From Silene latifolia (lineage: Eukaryota; Streptophyta; Magnoliopsida; Caryophyllales; Caryophyllaceae): a DNA stretch of 64,000 nt. Under the pieces are notes generated by a model, which was not told where the DNA came from, ran no database searches, and worked only from the letters and a program-made list of their open reading frames with translations. A program made the position numbers and the translations under genes. The stretch is from the NCBI RefSeq assembly GCF_048544455.1, contig NC_133536.1, positions 168,016,325 to 168,080,324 of the forward strand, in the 5' to 3' direction. This document shows positions 12,461 through 23,191 of this stretch, in pieces; the stretch's first letter is position 1, and each line of letters opens with the position of its first letter.

Positions 12461-12507
12461 TAATCGCATAATTAACAAAACCCGAGAAAACTCCCCGTAA
12501 AACCGGC

Positions 12508-12680
12508 TACTCGATCGAGTACCCGAGGTACTCGATCGAGTACCCGAGGTACTCGATCGAGTACCCCCTTACTCGATCGAGTGCCCCAGCTACTCGATCG
12601 AGTACCCAACAGGTCAGAAACTTTTCTAAAACGCAACTTACCCTTACTCGACAGAGTAAGGCCTACTCGATAGAGTACCC
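12508..12680. repeat. Palindrome array, ~21 bp period
   Basis: TACTCGATCGAGTA occurs repeatedly with CCCGAGG-type spacers. The first copies are about 21 bp apart, roughly two helical turns. Two CTCGACAGAGTA/CTCGATAGAGTA variants follow. The array sits in the LTR upstream of the TATA-like box. Confidence 0.9.
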
Positions 12681-12707
12681 CAAGACTTATAAATACGGAG
12701 TATTACA

Positions 12708-12745
12708 GTCTTCCCTCCTTAAAAGGAACTTCGTCCCCAAAGTTC
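12708..12745 (-). promoter_or_regulatory. Gypsy1 polypurine tract and hairpin
   Basis: On the minus strand GAACTTTG-GGGA-CGAAGTTC forms an 8 bp stem with one G.T pair and a GGGA loop. TTTTAAGGAGGGAAGAC follows and abuts the LTR. It has the same layout as element 1 and G. Confidence 0.85.
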
Positions 12746-12928
12746 AAACCACTACTAAACAAAGGTACTCCCATAACATTCCCGACTCAACAACCAAACA
12801 AAATTCAACATAAAACATGTTACTAACCCAACTCATCCCGACAAACATCCCGACACAACATATAAAAGGGGTATAAAACTCTTAAAAACTGTTCGCGATC
12901 ATCTCCTACCCCCCTAAAAGAAACAAGG

Positions 12929-14353
12929 TTACGTCCCCGTAACCATACATACCTGATCAAAAAGGAAAGGGTAACGCTCTTTGATAGCCTCCTCTGGCTC
13001 CCATGTAGCTTCCTCGGTCTCGTGGTTAGACCAAAGGATCTTAAGCAAGACTGTCTCACCACTCCTAGTCTTTCTAACCTGTCGGTCTAGAATCTGCTTA
13101 GGCACCTCAAGATATGATAAGGACTCATCTAGCTCTAAGTTTTCGGCCTCTAACACATGTGACGGGTCACTCACATACTTCCGCAGCTGCGATACATGAA
13201 ACACATTATGCACTCTCTCTAATGCAGCTGGTAAAGCCAGACGATCTGCAACTTCCCCAACCCGCTCTAAGATCTCATAAGGCCCTATAAACTTCTGACT
13301 TAGCTTGCCTTTCTTCCCAAATCTCATAACCCCACGCATAGGAGACACTTTCAGAAGAACCTTATCCCCAACCCGAAACTCTATATCCCGGCGATGTAGA
13401 TCTGCATAACTCTTTTGTCGATCCTGAGCTGCTCTCATCCATTCCCTGATCATCTTAATCTGTTCCACCATCTCATGCACCATCTCTGGTCCTAAAACCA
13501 CTGCCTCAGCACTATCATCCCAACAGATTGGACTCCTACATCTCCTCCCATACAAAGCCTCAAACGGTGCCATACCAATACTAGTGTGATAGCTGTTATT
13601 GTAAGAAAATTCTATCAAGTCCAACCTCTGCTCCCAGCTACCACCAAAATCCATCACACAAGCTCGCAACATATCCTCAAGAGTCTTGATTGTTCTCTCG
13701 ATCGCCTGCCCGTCTGTCGCAGGATGAAATGCTGTACTCATCTTCAAAGTTGTTCCCAACGATTCCTGCAACTCTTTCCAAAACCTCGATATAAACCTCG
13801 CATCTCTGTCAGACACTATGTCCTTAGGTACTCCATGTAACTTAAGCACGTTCTTTCGATAGGCCATAGCAAATTGTGCCTTAGTCCATGTATCTTTCAT
13901 TGGAACAAAGTGAGCTGACTTGGTCAGTCGATCCACTATTACCCAAATCATGTTGTTACCTTGTTGACTCTTTGGCAAACCCACAATGAAATCGATGGAA
14001 ATGGATTCCCACTTCCACTCAGGTACCTCTAAAGACTGAATCTTACCTTGTGGTCGTCGCTGTTCCCCTTTAACTCTCTGGCATGTCAAACAACGGGACA
14101 CAAACTCAGCTGTCTCTTTCTTCATCCCAGGCCACCAAAACCTTTTCTTCAAATCCTTGTATAGCTTGTCACCACCCGGATGTACTGAATATGGTGTGCA
14201 ATGTGCCTCTGTCATGATAGTATTTTTCAACTCCTCATCATTAGGAACACACCACCTACCATCAAACCTCAAACTACCATCTGTATGAATAGAAAACCGG
14301 GACACTGTCCCTTTCTCTACTCCAGCTCTCCACTCCACTATCTTAGGGTCCAA
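12929..14353 (-). pseudogene. Integrase with chromodomain (gypsy1 pol C-terminus)
   Basis: The 474-codon frame starts with the zinc-binding region (HCTPYSVHPGG ... CLTCQRVKG). The integrase core follows, with SIDFIVGLPKS for the first acidic residue, VSDRDARF for the second and TDGQAIERTIKTLEDML carrying the glutamate. A GPY/F module (KFIGPYEILERVG) is next. A C-terminal chromodomain (YLEVPKQILDRQVRK ... ILWSNHETEEATWEPEE) marks the chromovirus branch. The enzyme would join cDNA to host DNA, and chromodomains can steer insertion to marked chromatin. The frame overlaps the RNase H frame by 16 bases because of a one-base shift near 14350. Confidence 0.9.
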
Positions 14354-15450
14354 CGCCCCTTACCTCGAATATCATCATAAAACTCAAGTTGTACTGTCAT
14401 ATCACCCATGGCATCTCCTTTCTGCATCATATGTATCCCAAAGCTCGCTACCTCATCTCTCAGCCTCATCAAAGATAGAGCTGTACACAGAGAATGTACA
14501 CTCTTCCTACTCAAAGCATCAGCTACAACATTGGCCTTCCCTTCATGGTAGATGATTTCCATGTCATAATCGCCAATCAGCTCCATCCACCTCCTATGTC
14601 TCATGTTCAACTCCTTCTGAGTGAAGATGTACTTGTGACTCTTGTGATCATAAAATTCCTTAAAGATTGCTCCATAAAGGTAATGTCTGCAAATCTTGAG
14701 AGCAAACACCATAGCCCCCAACTCCAGATCATGAGTAGGGTAGTTCTCCTCAGAAGGCTTCAATTGCCTAGAAGCATAGGCAATCACTTTACCATTCTGC
14801 ATCAACACACATCCCAACCCATTCTTCGAGGCATCTGTATAAACCTCAAAGTTCTCGGTCCCTTCAGGCAATGCTAAGACAGGAGCTGTGGTCAAACGCT
14901 CCTTTAATGTTTGGAACGCCGTCTCACAACTCTCATCCCAACGAAACCTGTTCTCTTTCCTCATCAACGCTGTCATAGGTCTAGCTATCTTGGAGAAATC
15001 TTTCACGAACCGTCTGTAGTATCCAGCTAAACCCAAGAAACTGCTAACCTCAGCAACATTCTTTGGTGCTTCCCACTTTGTCACTGCTTCTATCTTCGCC
15101 GGATCCACAGCTACCCCATCTTTAGAGATCACATGCCCCAGAAAAGCAACTTTCTCTAACCAGAACTCACACTTGCACAGCTTAGCATACAACTCATGAT
15201 CCCTCAAAGTTTGCAACACGATCCTCAGATGCTCCTCATGCTCCTCCTTAGTCTTAGAGTAGACTAAGATGTCATCGATAAATACCACTACAAACTGGTC
15301 CAAGAACTGTCTGAAGATTCTATTCATCAAATCCCTAAACACTGCCGGTGCATTAGACAACCCAAACGGCATCACCACATACTCATAATGGCCATACCAC
15401 GACGTGAAAGCTGTCTTTGGTATGTCCACCTCTCTAATCTTCACCTGATG
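14338..15450 (-). pseudogene. Reverse transcriptase C-terminal half and RNase H (gypsy1)
   Basis: The frame carries [16 protein letters not shown], the catalytic [13 protein letters not shown] motif, [10 protein letters not shown] and [14 protein letters not shown] of Ty3-type reverse transcriptase. RNase H follows ([16 protein letters not shown] ... [15 protein letters not shown]). A TAG stop at 15451-15453 separates it from the N-terminal half in the same frame, so this is one enzyme split by a single nonsense codon. It would copy element RNA to DNA and remove the RNA strand. Confidence 0.92.
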
Positions 15451-16605
15451 CTACCCCGACCTCAAATAAATCTTAGAAAAGACTGATGCGCCACTCAACT
15501 GATCAAACAGGTCATCTATCCTTGGCAAAGGATACTTGTTCTTTATCGTCACTCGGTTCGACTCCCCGTAATCTATGCATAACCTCAAACTCCCATCTTT
15601 CTTCTTCACGAAAAGAACTGGTGCTCCCCACGGCGATACACTTGGTCTAATGTATCCCTTCTCTATCAAATTATCCAACTGCTTCCTAAGCTCCTCCATC
15701 TCCTTAGGACCCATACGGTACGGTGCCTTAGAGATTGGCCCCGTCCCTGGTTTCAACTCAACGGTGAAATCTATCTCCCTCTTTGGTGGCAACCCCGGAA
15801 TCTCGTCAGGAAAAACATCGGCAAACTCCCCCACCACTGGTATCGCATCAACTGTCGGACTCTCTATCCGGTCATCTCTCACATGACACAAGATCAAAGG
15901 ACATCCCTTCCTCAAATAAGACTTCAAGGTGACAGTTGCAATCAACTTAACTTTGGGTTTGACTAGAAACCCACGATAAGACACACTAACACCCTTCGGA
16001 CCTCTTAAAGACACTTTCTTTTGATGACAGTCTATCTTAGCTTTATACTTTCCTAACCAATCCATCCCGACTATCATCTCAAAACCGTCAAAAGGAAACT
16101 CTAGCAAGTCTACAGGTAGATCAACTTGCCCAACTATCATAGATACATCTCTAAACAATCTCCCACATGATACAGACTCACCCAAAGGTATAAAACCTCG
16201 CTCACTAACGGACTCATATACCCTCAAACCCAACTGTTTAACATGACTTGAAGACACAAACGACTGAGAAGCCCCCGAATCAAACAAAACAAAGGTAGGA
16301 ATACCATTTACAAAAAAAGTACCGGTGATAACGTGCGCATCTTCCTCACCGCTTTCTTCTCCATCATGAATAACTTGCCATCGGTCTTCCGCCCACCTCC
16401 CCGGACAAGATCTTGGGTGATGTGGTCGGCTTAGCACCCGACCCTTGATTGTTGTTGTTGTTCGTTGGGTGTTTCGATAAGAATTACCGCCGTTGCGGTT
16501 GCCTCCACTGCAACTCGACTTCCCCGGTTTGGCCATGATCCAGCCCGGTGCATTGGTCGCGAAGCTCGTGCGAGTCTCTGGAAAGATCCCGGTGCACTTT
16601 TGCAC
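15451..16605 (-). pseudogene. Protease and reverse transcriptase N-terminal half (gypsy1)
   Basis: The aspartic protease has its active-site [11 protein letters not shown] and the downstream VGMDWLGKY. The start of reverse transcriptase follows ([52 protein letters not shown]). The frame ends with a TAG inside the enzyme. Family members make one gag-pol polyprotein, so the break from the gag frame upstream is a frameshift. Confidence 0.9.
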
Positions 16606-17521
16606 TCATGTCTCTTGTGGCCTACACCACCACAAACTATAGCAGTCACTCCCCAACTACCACTAACACTTCCACGGCCACGCCCAAAGGAAGCCCCAAA
16701 GATCGAACCCGACCCGAAGAAAACCCCTTAGACCGATTGTGGTTGCCTTTCTTGTGATTAGATTGGCCACCACCCTCGCTCTCAGACTTCCTCTTCTCAC
16801 CCCCTGACCTCTCCTGAGCCATCTCCACCAACCTCTCAGCTCTTCCAGCCCTCTCATAAGCTTCCTTAACATCAGTAAGGATTCCCACGGGTAACTTGTC
16901 CATAATCTTGGTGGTCAACCCCCTCTCAAACCTCAACGCCAGATTCTCCTCACTCAAACCCATATCCTCAGCATACCTAGACTTCTCATTGAACTGCCTG
17001 TAGTACTCGGCCACATACATCTCAGCGGTCATCTTAAAACAGTCAAACTCTTCCCTCAACCTACTCCTCACATGCTCCGGTACAAACTCCTTTCTCACAG
17101 CCCTACGAAACTGCTCCCAAGGTATAGCAGGTAATCCTTGGTTTGTATATATCTCCTTAGCACTCACTTTAACTGTATCCCACCACTTGCCAGCTGCCTC
17201 CCTCAGATAGAACGCAGCCTGTTCTACTCTCATCTCATCAGGACAATGAACCAAATCTAATATGTTCTCCATCTCTCTCAGCCAACTATCAAGATAGTTA
17301 GGCTCCCCAACTCCCTTGTACTCTTTCGGGTTAAACCTCGCGATATAGAGGCTGATTTTAGAATGATCAACCTCCTTCTCCTTCTCCTTATCCTTATCCT
17401 TATCTTTCCCCACAGTCTTTAAAGCCTCAGTGAGAGCATCCTGATGCTCTAACATCTTAACGATGTCATCTATGTTCATAAGCTCAGCTCTCGCATACAA
17501 AGCAGTCTTCTTGGGCGGCAT
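16606..17521 (-). pseudogene. Gag (gypsy1)
   Basis: The ATG at 17521 opens MPPKKTALYARAELMN. An acidic/basic KDKDKEKEK stretch follows, then the retrotransposon gag core (NYLDSWLREMENILDLV, YLREAAGKWWDTVK, FVPEHVRSRLREEF, EDMGLSEENLALRFERGL). It is followed by a basic nucleic-acid-binding region. The frame ends at 16646. The cysteines and histidine of the zinc knuckle are seen only by combining frames near 16620-16640, so a one-base indel lies within the knuckle. Gag packages the element RNA into virus-like particles. Confidence 0.88.
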
Positions 17522-17589
17522 CTTGAAACTTTATATAAGAAAGGGTAGACATAAACACACGTACTAAACCTCAAAACATGAAAACACGC

Positions 17590-17875
17590 TGCCCAGAACC
17601 TACTCGATCAAGTTCCCAAACACACTCGATCGAGTAACAGGCTACTCGATCGAGTGCCCAACATACTCGATCGAGTACCCAAACATCAGACCCCAAACAG
17701 ACCTTCTGATCTCTTACGTACTCGACCGAGTAGCTAGGCTACTCGATCGAGTGACCCCCTACTCGATCGAGTACCCCTAGTTACTCGATCGAGTACCCAA
17801 AAACACGATTCTGGACTCAAAATCATCAAAAACCCACCCGATCAAGTCATTCCAACTCGATCGAGTCATGCTAAC
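17590..17875. repeat. Palindrome cluster in the gypsy1 leader
   Basis: About seven perfect ACTCGATCGAG copies and several one-base variants lie between the primer site and gag, in transcribed leader sequence. The same motif clusters in the LTR promoter region of this element. Confidence 0.9.
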
Positions 17876-18330
17876 TCGGAAACGCTACCCGCATGCTATA
17901 TCATATGCTAACATGCTTAAAACTTTATAAAACCACATATTATATCATAACTAAGCATATAATGCTACGCATCCTTTCGTACGATCTACGAGATCACTAT
18001 ATCATGTGATTAAATGCCACCTTATAAACATCCAACATGTTATCACTCCAACAACAAGTCTACATATTTCATTAACCTTTCTTTCACATTCTCAACCTTC
18101 TACTTCAAACATCCAACAATTAACACATTTCATCACATTCTTACACAAGTTAACCAAACACACATACGACTCGACAAACACTCCCCCCCATATGACCGGT
18201 TCAAAATTGTAGGGCGACTTCGCGACTTTAGGACGTCTCCCAAGCCTTTGCATTAGCTCCTACAACTTTTACCCCGGGTTCATTTTAGTTGACTCCCTAT
18301 GTTCATTAGGTTCATTGGTTACAGGTTTCA
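17876..18330 (-). other. Gypsy1 leader, no gene seen
   Basis: AT-rich non-coding DNA between the palindrome cluster and the primer site. Short frames here have no recognisable domain. Confidence 0.6.
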
Positions 18331-18350
18331 GGATCGTCGCTCTGATACCA
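18331..18350 (-). other. Gypsy1 primer-binding site
   Basis: The minus strand reads TGGTATCAGAGCGACGATCC, iMet type. It identifies the 5' side of the element even though no normal LTR adjoins it. Confidence 0.92.
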
Positions 18351-18353
18351 TTT

Positions 18354-18655
18354 GTGAGGAGATATTGAGCAAGTATTGAGATGAGTACTGGGATAGCTGG
18401 GATTGCCACGACATGATGATAGGAGTCTTCCGCTGTAGCTTATTAGTTATTTACATTTCAGTTAGAACAGTCAGTTTAAGAATATGTATCGTACTTTTGG
18501 TTTGGTTTTGAGAATTGTAACTCTTCGCTAAGTATTTATATTTAAACGTTGTTTCTTCATTGTTATTTGATTATCATTGCCTCGGGTAACCGAGATGGTA
18601 ATGTCTTCATACCTGAGTGGTCCTGGTAAGGCACTTGGAGTATGGGGGTGTTACA
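18354..18655 (+). repeat. Inverted LTR fragment replacing the gypsy1 5' LTR
   Basis: These 302 bases are the reverse complement, with a few differences, of 11340-11641, the 3' end (U5 and probably R) of the gypsy1 LTR. They lie three bases beyond the primer site and end in GGGTGTTACA followed by the GTTAC target duplication. The hairpin CTCGG-GTAA-CCGAG is at 18581-18594. No U3 is present, so this end has lost the normal promoter. Confidence 0.88.
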
Positions 18656-18660
18656 GTTAC
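18656..18660 (+). repeat. Target-site duplication of gypsy1, right copy
   Basis: GTTAC matches 11335-11339. The env-like gene of element C resumes directly after it. Confidence 0.85.
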
Positions 18661-19511
18661 CTTACCTGTGGGACTATAGTGACCCGCTTGGCCCAGAGAA
18701 TGACTTACTTTGAGGCTCCACCAGCGTTGGGTACTGGGTTGTTCGAGTATGCTTCTACGATGGATGAGAAGTACTAGTGCCATAATAAGTGGCTTAAGAA
18801 GCTAGAGAATGGGTCATTTGCTTGGAGAGTGAGGGGATCTATGTGGATGGTGCTCCCCAATCCCGAGCACTTTTTGATGGTGGACCATCTGGCAGAGTAC
18901 GACCCGGGGAGTGGTGAGCATAGACCTGACCCTCAGACTAACTTGATCGACCCCAGGATTCGCTAGACCTACCTGAGCCTATCTCCGTGTCGGAGAAGCA
19001 GCCGAACGCTCCCCCGCCCCGCGAGCACCATAGCAGGAGACCTACTAGGGTGGCCGAGACTGAGACTGAGCCTTCCTTTTCTACATCTAGCTTTTACCCA
19101 TCACAGTACCTGCCCTACTGACCGTCCACGACCCTAGGATGCAGGTTAGCGACCTGACCGAGCGGATCTCTACTACCTTGGTGCTACAAAACATGCGTGA
19201 GATGGCCTACAACCAGGGTATAGGGAAAGACTTGACACATCCGGTTTGGTGGAGAGGACCCCGGGGTTGACACTGGAGTGTTCCATAGTTATGGAGTTGA
19301 TCCTGGCTTTTGGACACCACCGACAGAGACCGAATTTGGCTGCCTTGCAAGACCGTGCGGACCCAACTATGGAAGTCAGCTAGACGAGGAAGGGAGGTGG
19401 ACCGGTGGTGGAGGCTACTTATCTTGAGCTTATCAGGGAGCGGGAACATAAAGAGCAGGGACATCTGGTACCGGAGGTGGTGAGGAGATGGAGGAGGATG
19501 CGGACATTTGA
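18661..19511 (+). pseudogene. Athila ORF-1/env-like protein, C-terminal part
   Basis: This continues the gene cut at 11339. It encodes CGTIVTRLAQRMTYF and EYASTMDEKY, a TAG stop, then WLKKLENGSFAWRVRG and PNPEHFLMVDHLAEYDPG, another stop, and decayed sequence. A glycine-rich, acidic tail ends in TGA near 19509-19511. Several stops and frame changes make it non-functional. Removing gypsy1 and one GTTAC joins it to the upstream half without loss. Confidence 0.55.
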
Positions 19512-19954
19512 GTTCCGCTTAGTTCTCTAGACTTGTTTTTCTGGATTTATTATTGGATATTTGCTGAACTTTTATCGTACTCTTTAATATTGGTGTTTGT
19601 AATTGGCCATAAGGCCACTACTTGTTTTCAGTACTGCTATTGGGTCATCTAGACAGGAAACCTTGAGTTGGTGATAGACATCTAGCTGTTTTATAAGATA
19701 AAACATTGGTCTTATAGGCATGAGTTGCCAAATTCACGTTCTGCTCTAGAACATTCGGCCGAGCAAGCCGATACTCGGTCGAGTATCGCGTACTCGACCG
19801 ACTACTCTTCGATACTCAACCGAGTATCTGGATGCTGCACACCTCACTATTTGAATCATTGTAGAGTACACTTGAGTATCCGTTTTCCTATGTATGTATC
19901 CTTTAGTGTCCTAGTATCGGGTTAAGTCTTCATGGTATGAAATTGGCTTATATG
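19512..19954 (+). other. 3' flank of element C with palindromes
   Basis: No gene is seen. Palindromes of the CGGCCG/CGGTCG/CGACCG type lie at 19745-19832. They match the variants at 7740-7870 and 9858-10026, not the CGATCG type of gypsy1. This suggests all three stretches belong to one older element. Confidence 0.55.
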
Positions 19955-19959
19955 GTAAC
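19955..19959 (+). repeat. Target-site duplication of element A, left
   Basis: GTAAC before the LTR start; repeated at 28727-28731. Confidence 0.8.
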
Positions 19960-21482
19960 TGATGTGTTAATTTTATATATACTTTTACCTCATATTTTAG
20001 CTCAAATTTATATGATTATTGTACTAACCTTAGTAATTTTATGAGCTAATATTGTATTCTAGTTGTCTTTGCATGTTTTGTCACATTTTGTAGGAAGTTG
20101 AGCTTTTAGAAGCTTATTCCATCACTTGTGCAAGTAACTAGAAGCAAAGCTAACACTGGACCAACCTTGAAGTGTTACATGGATTTTCTTGCATAAAGAT
20201 ATGGTTTAAAATGAGAAATACAAAATGAAGTCTTACGCAAAGTCAAGCCGAAGATTTGATGTTCAACTAAGGTGGAAACTTAGAATGCTAGAGTACAATG
20301 GATGCCAAGCTTAATGATCATTATTGGACACTTAATACGGCATTTATCGCTAAGCATTGGATTCCATGAGCATTAGGTAGAGGAATTAAGATGAACGAGC
20401 TAGAATCCCACGACCCCGATCGGGGCTTGAGAACCCCGATCGGGGTTTCCTTGTTCTATGCGCATACGTATCATACCTAGCTCCCTATAAATAGAGAGCT
20501 AGGTCTGACCCGATTAGCTTCTTATTTTTATCATACAATCTCGATTTCTTGTATTCTTAAGCACAAAAAAATTCTCGCATAGTTTTCATTCTAGTTTTAA
20601 TATTGTTAAGCATTTGGTATTTGTTAAACATTTGGTTCTAATTATTCAAATCTTTGGTTCTCGTTTGTTTTTCCTTGCATGTTCCTAGTTCGAGTTCCAT
20701 TTCTTATTCGGTAATTCTAATTCTAGTTCATTTAGTTTACATTTCTATTTTAGTTATCACATAGTTTTATCATTAGGATTTTAATTCCATCACATAGTTT
20801 ATTCTCATATTTCATAATTCATCTTTTAGTCTTCATTTCTATAAACAAGTTTAGCATTTCATACATCATAGTTTGTAGTTTTCATTTCAATATGAGTAGC
20901 TGAATTTCCTTAGTCTAGGGACTAGGGAAGCCATGCAATAACTAATATATATAAAATGATAATTTAGGCTGATATAATATTGTCTAATTGTTTCTATCAC
21001 ATGTTTTTATCGCCATGATTAATCTTTGTTTAACGGCCATATTCATCGATTAAGTTTTGTTAATTTGTTCTATAAGTCGAGAGGCACGGAATCGGATTAC
21101 ACTAAGCATGTGTAGTTGGACGACCAAGTCATAACGAGAGTTCTCTAGAACCCGGTCTATGGTTGGCACTAATATCGAGAGGTGGTTGTCTTTAAGCCTA
21201 AACAATTGACAATGTTATTTATTCTGAGTTTAACATGAATATATATTTACAATTGCATGCGTGACCCGACTCCCCTAGACTCCTTTATTCATATATTGTT
21301 ATTATCGTTTTATTTGCTAATCATCAAACCAAACAAACCGATTAATCGTTACCAACCTTGATAGATTTCTATTCATAGCATTTCATAGAGCAATTCTCGT
21401 CTCCTTGTGATTGACCCCTCGTACTACATTAATTTGTGTCAAGAGAAAATTATCTTTGTTAGGTGTGCGATATAGCCTATCA
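19960..21482 (+). repeat. 5' LTR of element A
   Basis: 1523 bp, beginning TGATGTGTTAA and ending GCCTATCA. It holds two CCCCGATCGGGG palindromes (20414-20425 and 20434-20445) just upstream of a TATA box that lies in the loop of an inverted repeat (20475-20504). Confidence 0.92.
20475..20504 (+). promoter_or_regulatory. TATA box inside a 9 bp inverted repeat
   Basis: ACCTAGCTC and GAGCTAGGT flank a 12-base loop containing TATAAATAG. The 3' LTR keeps an 8 bp version at 27719-27746. TATAAATA is a strong plant TATA match; the hairpin may be coincidental or regulatory. Confidence 0.7.
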
Positions 21483-21487
21483 AATTT

Positions 21488-21505
21488 TGGCGCCGTTGCC
21501 GGGGA
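21488..21505 (+). other. Primer-binding site, tRNA-Asp type (element A)
   Basis: TGGCGCCGTTGCCGGGGA, complementary to the plant aspartate tRNA 3' end, is the usual Athila primer site. It lies five bases after the LTR. Confidence 0.92.
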
Positions 21506-21616
21506 GCACGGTTTTATTGCGTTTAGAATTGTTGATTTCTATCTTGTTTTCTTTTGTCTTGAAGAACACTTGTTCCTTGAGACCGTTACTTACAATTTTC
21601 TAGAGATTGTTGTCTT

Positions 21617-23155
21617 ATGCCCAGGTCTTCTCGTGTGGGAGATTTGCTTTCACCGGATTTCAAGTCCGAGAAAACCTTTCGTAGAAGATGACGTTTTTGG
21701 AAAGAAGTTAAATAAGCCGCCTCTCCCGTGCAAGTTGAAAGTGCAAGAAAGTCTTACTTAGACGATCATAAAGCTCTTGAAGAGGAGGAGGTTTCTAGTT
21801 CATCATCTCCACCACTGCCACCGTCTCCAACTAAAACTATGGTGAAACTTTTCGATCATTTCAAGCCCACCGCGGCTATGCTTCCAGCTGGTATTACAAC
21901 TACTCAAATTACTACTCCAAAATTCGAGATCAGACCGGCTTTTATTAGCCTTGTGAAAAGAAAGCAATTTGAAGGAAGTCCTTTGGAGGATCCCAATTTG
22001 CATGTGCAAAACTTTTGTGACTATTGCTCCATGATTCGACAAACGGGCGTCACTCAAGCCCAAATTAGGGAAATACTTTTCCCTTTCTCTTTGAAGGACA
22101 AGGCAAAGCTATGAATCAATAGCCTTGATCGCACCACCATGGGAATCCCAAATTGGGAGACATTAACTCTTGCTTTCTATCAAAAATTTTTTCCACCGGA
22201 GAAAACTCAATCCTTGAGGAACCAAATCATCGGATTCCGTCAACAAGCTCTTGAGAGCTTATATGAAGCGTGGGAGAGGTACAAGGAGTTGCAAAGGCAA
22301 TGCCCACAACACGGGTTATATGCTTGGTTCCTAGCTATAAAATTTTATAATGGATGTTGTGCCGAGTCCCGAAGGATTCTAGATTCCGCCAACAATGGGC
22401 GGTTTGATCAAATTGACACCGATATTGCTCATGCCACGATTGAATCCATGGCGATCCATGACACGCAGTATGTCGATTCCCAAAGTGTGCCCATCAAAGG
22501 TAAAGAAGAAGCTTCCGACACCACCGTTTTGAAATCTCAACTCTTATTGCACCAATATCAATTGGCGGACCGGGATGCTAAAGATTCTCTTCAACAACTC
22601 AATGTCGTGTCCTCTACTAGCCAAATTGTTGTTTGTGAAGGTTGCGGAGGTGTGGATCATTATGCCGCTCTATGCCAAGCTACTATGGAGGAGGTATGTG
22701 CTTATCAAGCTTTTAGACAAAGTTCTTATCCACCGAGTACATTTTCCAATACTTATAGCCCGAACTCAAAATTTCACCCGAACTTGTCTTACAAAAGCAA
22801 CAATGTACTTAATCCTCAACCCCAACAAAATTTAGTTCCCCAACCACAAAATAACTTCATCCCTCAACAACAAAGGTTTGGTAATCCACCGGGTTTTCAC
22901 AACCAACAACAAAAGCCACCACAACAAAACTTCCAACAACCACAAGGTCTACCACCTCAAAATGCCCAACAAAATGACCAAGGGGGCAAACTTGAAGCTT
23001 TGGTAATGCAATTGGCTAAGGGTCAATCCAATTTGATGGCTTACTTACAAAAGAGTGATCAAGCTCACACTACCACTATCAAGATGCTAGAAAATCAAAT
23101 GGTTCAACTAGCCACATCTAGCTATTTAAGGAAGACCGGCCAATTATCACCCTAA
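21617..23155 (+). pseudogene. Gag of element A
   Basis: The ATG at 21617 opens MPRSSRVGDLLSP, comparable to the F gag start MRRSQGGE. The same frame runs to 23155 but is broken by TGA near 21689, a nearby TAA and TGA at 22112-22114. The Athila gag core is clear: DPNLHVQNFCDYCSMIR, FPFSLKDKAKL, LAFYQKFFPPEKTQSLRNQI, LYEAWERYKELQRQCPQHG and FYNGC. A zinc knuckle is partly visible (CEGCGGVDHYAALC). A proline/glutamine-rich tail and an amphipathic segment (MLENQMVQLATS) follow. Stops make it inactive. Confidence 0.85.
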
Positions 23156-23191
23156 GGTGCGTAACCACATGAGACCATTAATGCTATTTCT

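Larger units (their letters stand above)
11340..12707 (-). repeat. 3' LTR of gypsy1
   Basis: Read on the minus strand, the 1368 bp LTR starts TGTAATACTCCG next to the polypurine tract and ends GGGGGTGTTACA at 11340. The CTCGG-GTAA-CCGAG hairpin is at 11401-11414. A TATA-like box, AGGTATATAAGC on the minus strand, is at about 12449-12460. Upstream of it lie five perfect ACTCGATCGAGT-type palindromes plus two variants (12508-12680). Confidence 0.92.
11340..18655 (-). mobile_element. Gypsy1: Tekay-type chromovirus
   Basis: A 7.3 kb Ty3/gypsy element transcribed on the minus strand. It has a 3' LTR at 11340-12707, a polypurine tract, a gag-PR-RT-RNaseH-IN-chromodomain polyprotein (17521 to 12929), a leader with palindromes and an iMet primer site at 18331-18350. 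A GTTAC duplication flanks it. The 5' LTR is missing. In its place is a 302 bp fragment of the LTR 3' end in inverted orientation (18354-18655), so both outer tips read TGTAACACCC inward. The coding region has two frameshifts and a nonsense codon, so this copy is defective. It inserted into the env-like gene of element C. Confidence 0.9.

Noticed and set aside
12508..12680. Regularly spaced palindromes resembling a CRISPR array
   Set aside because: Spacers are only 5-8 bases and similar to each other, there are no cas genes, and the context is a plant retrotransposon LTR.
15451..15453. Programmed TAG readthrough in gypsy1 reverse transcriptase
   Set aside because: Other frameshifts in the same element show ordinary decay, and G and gypsy1 relatives are not expected to need readthrough here.
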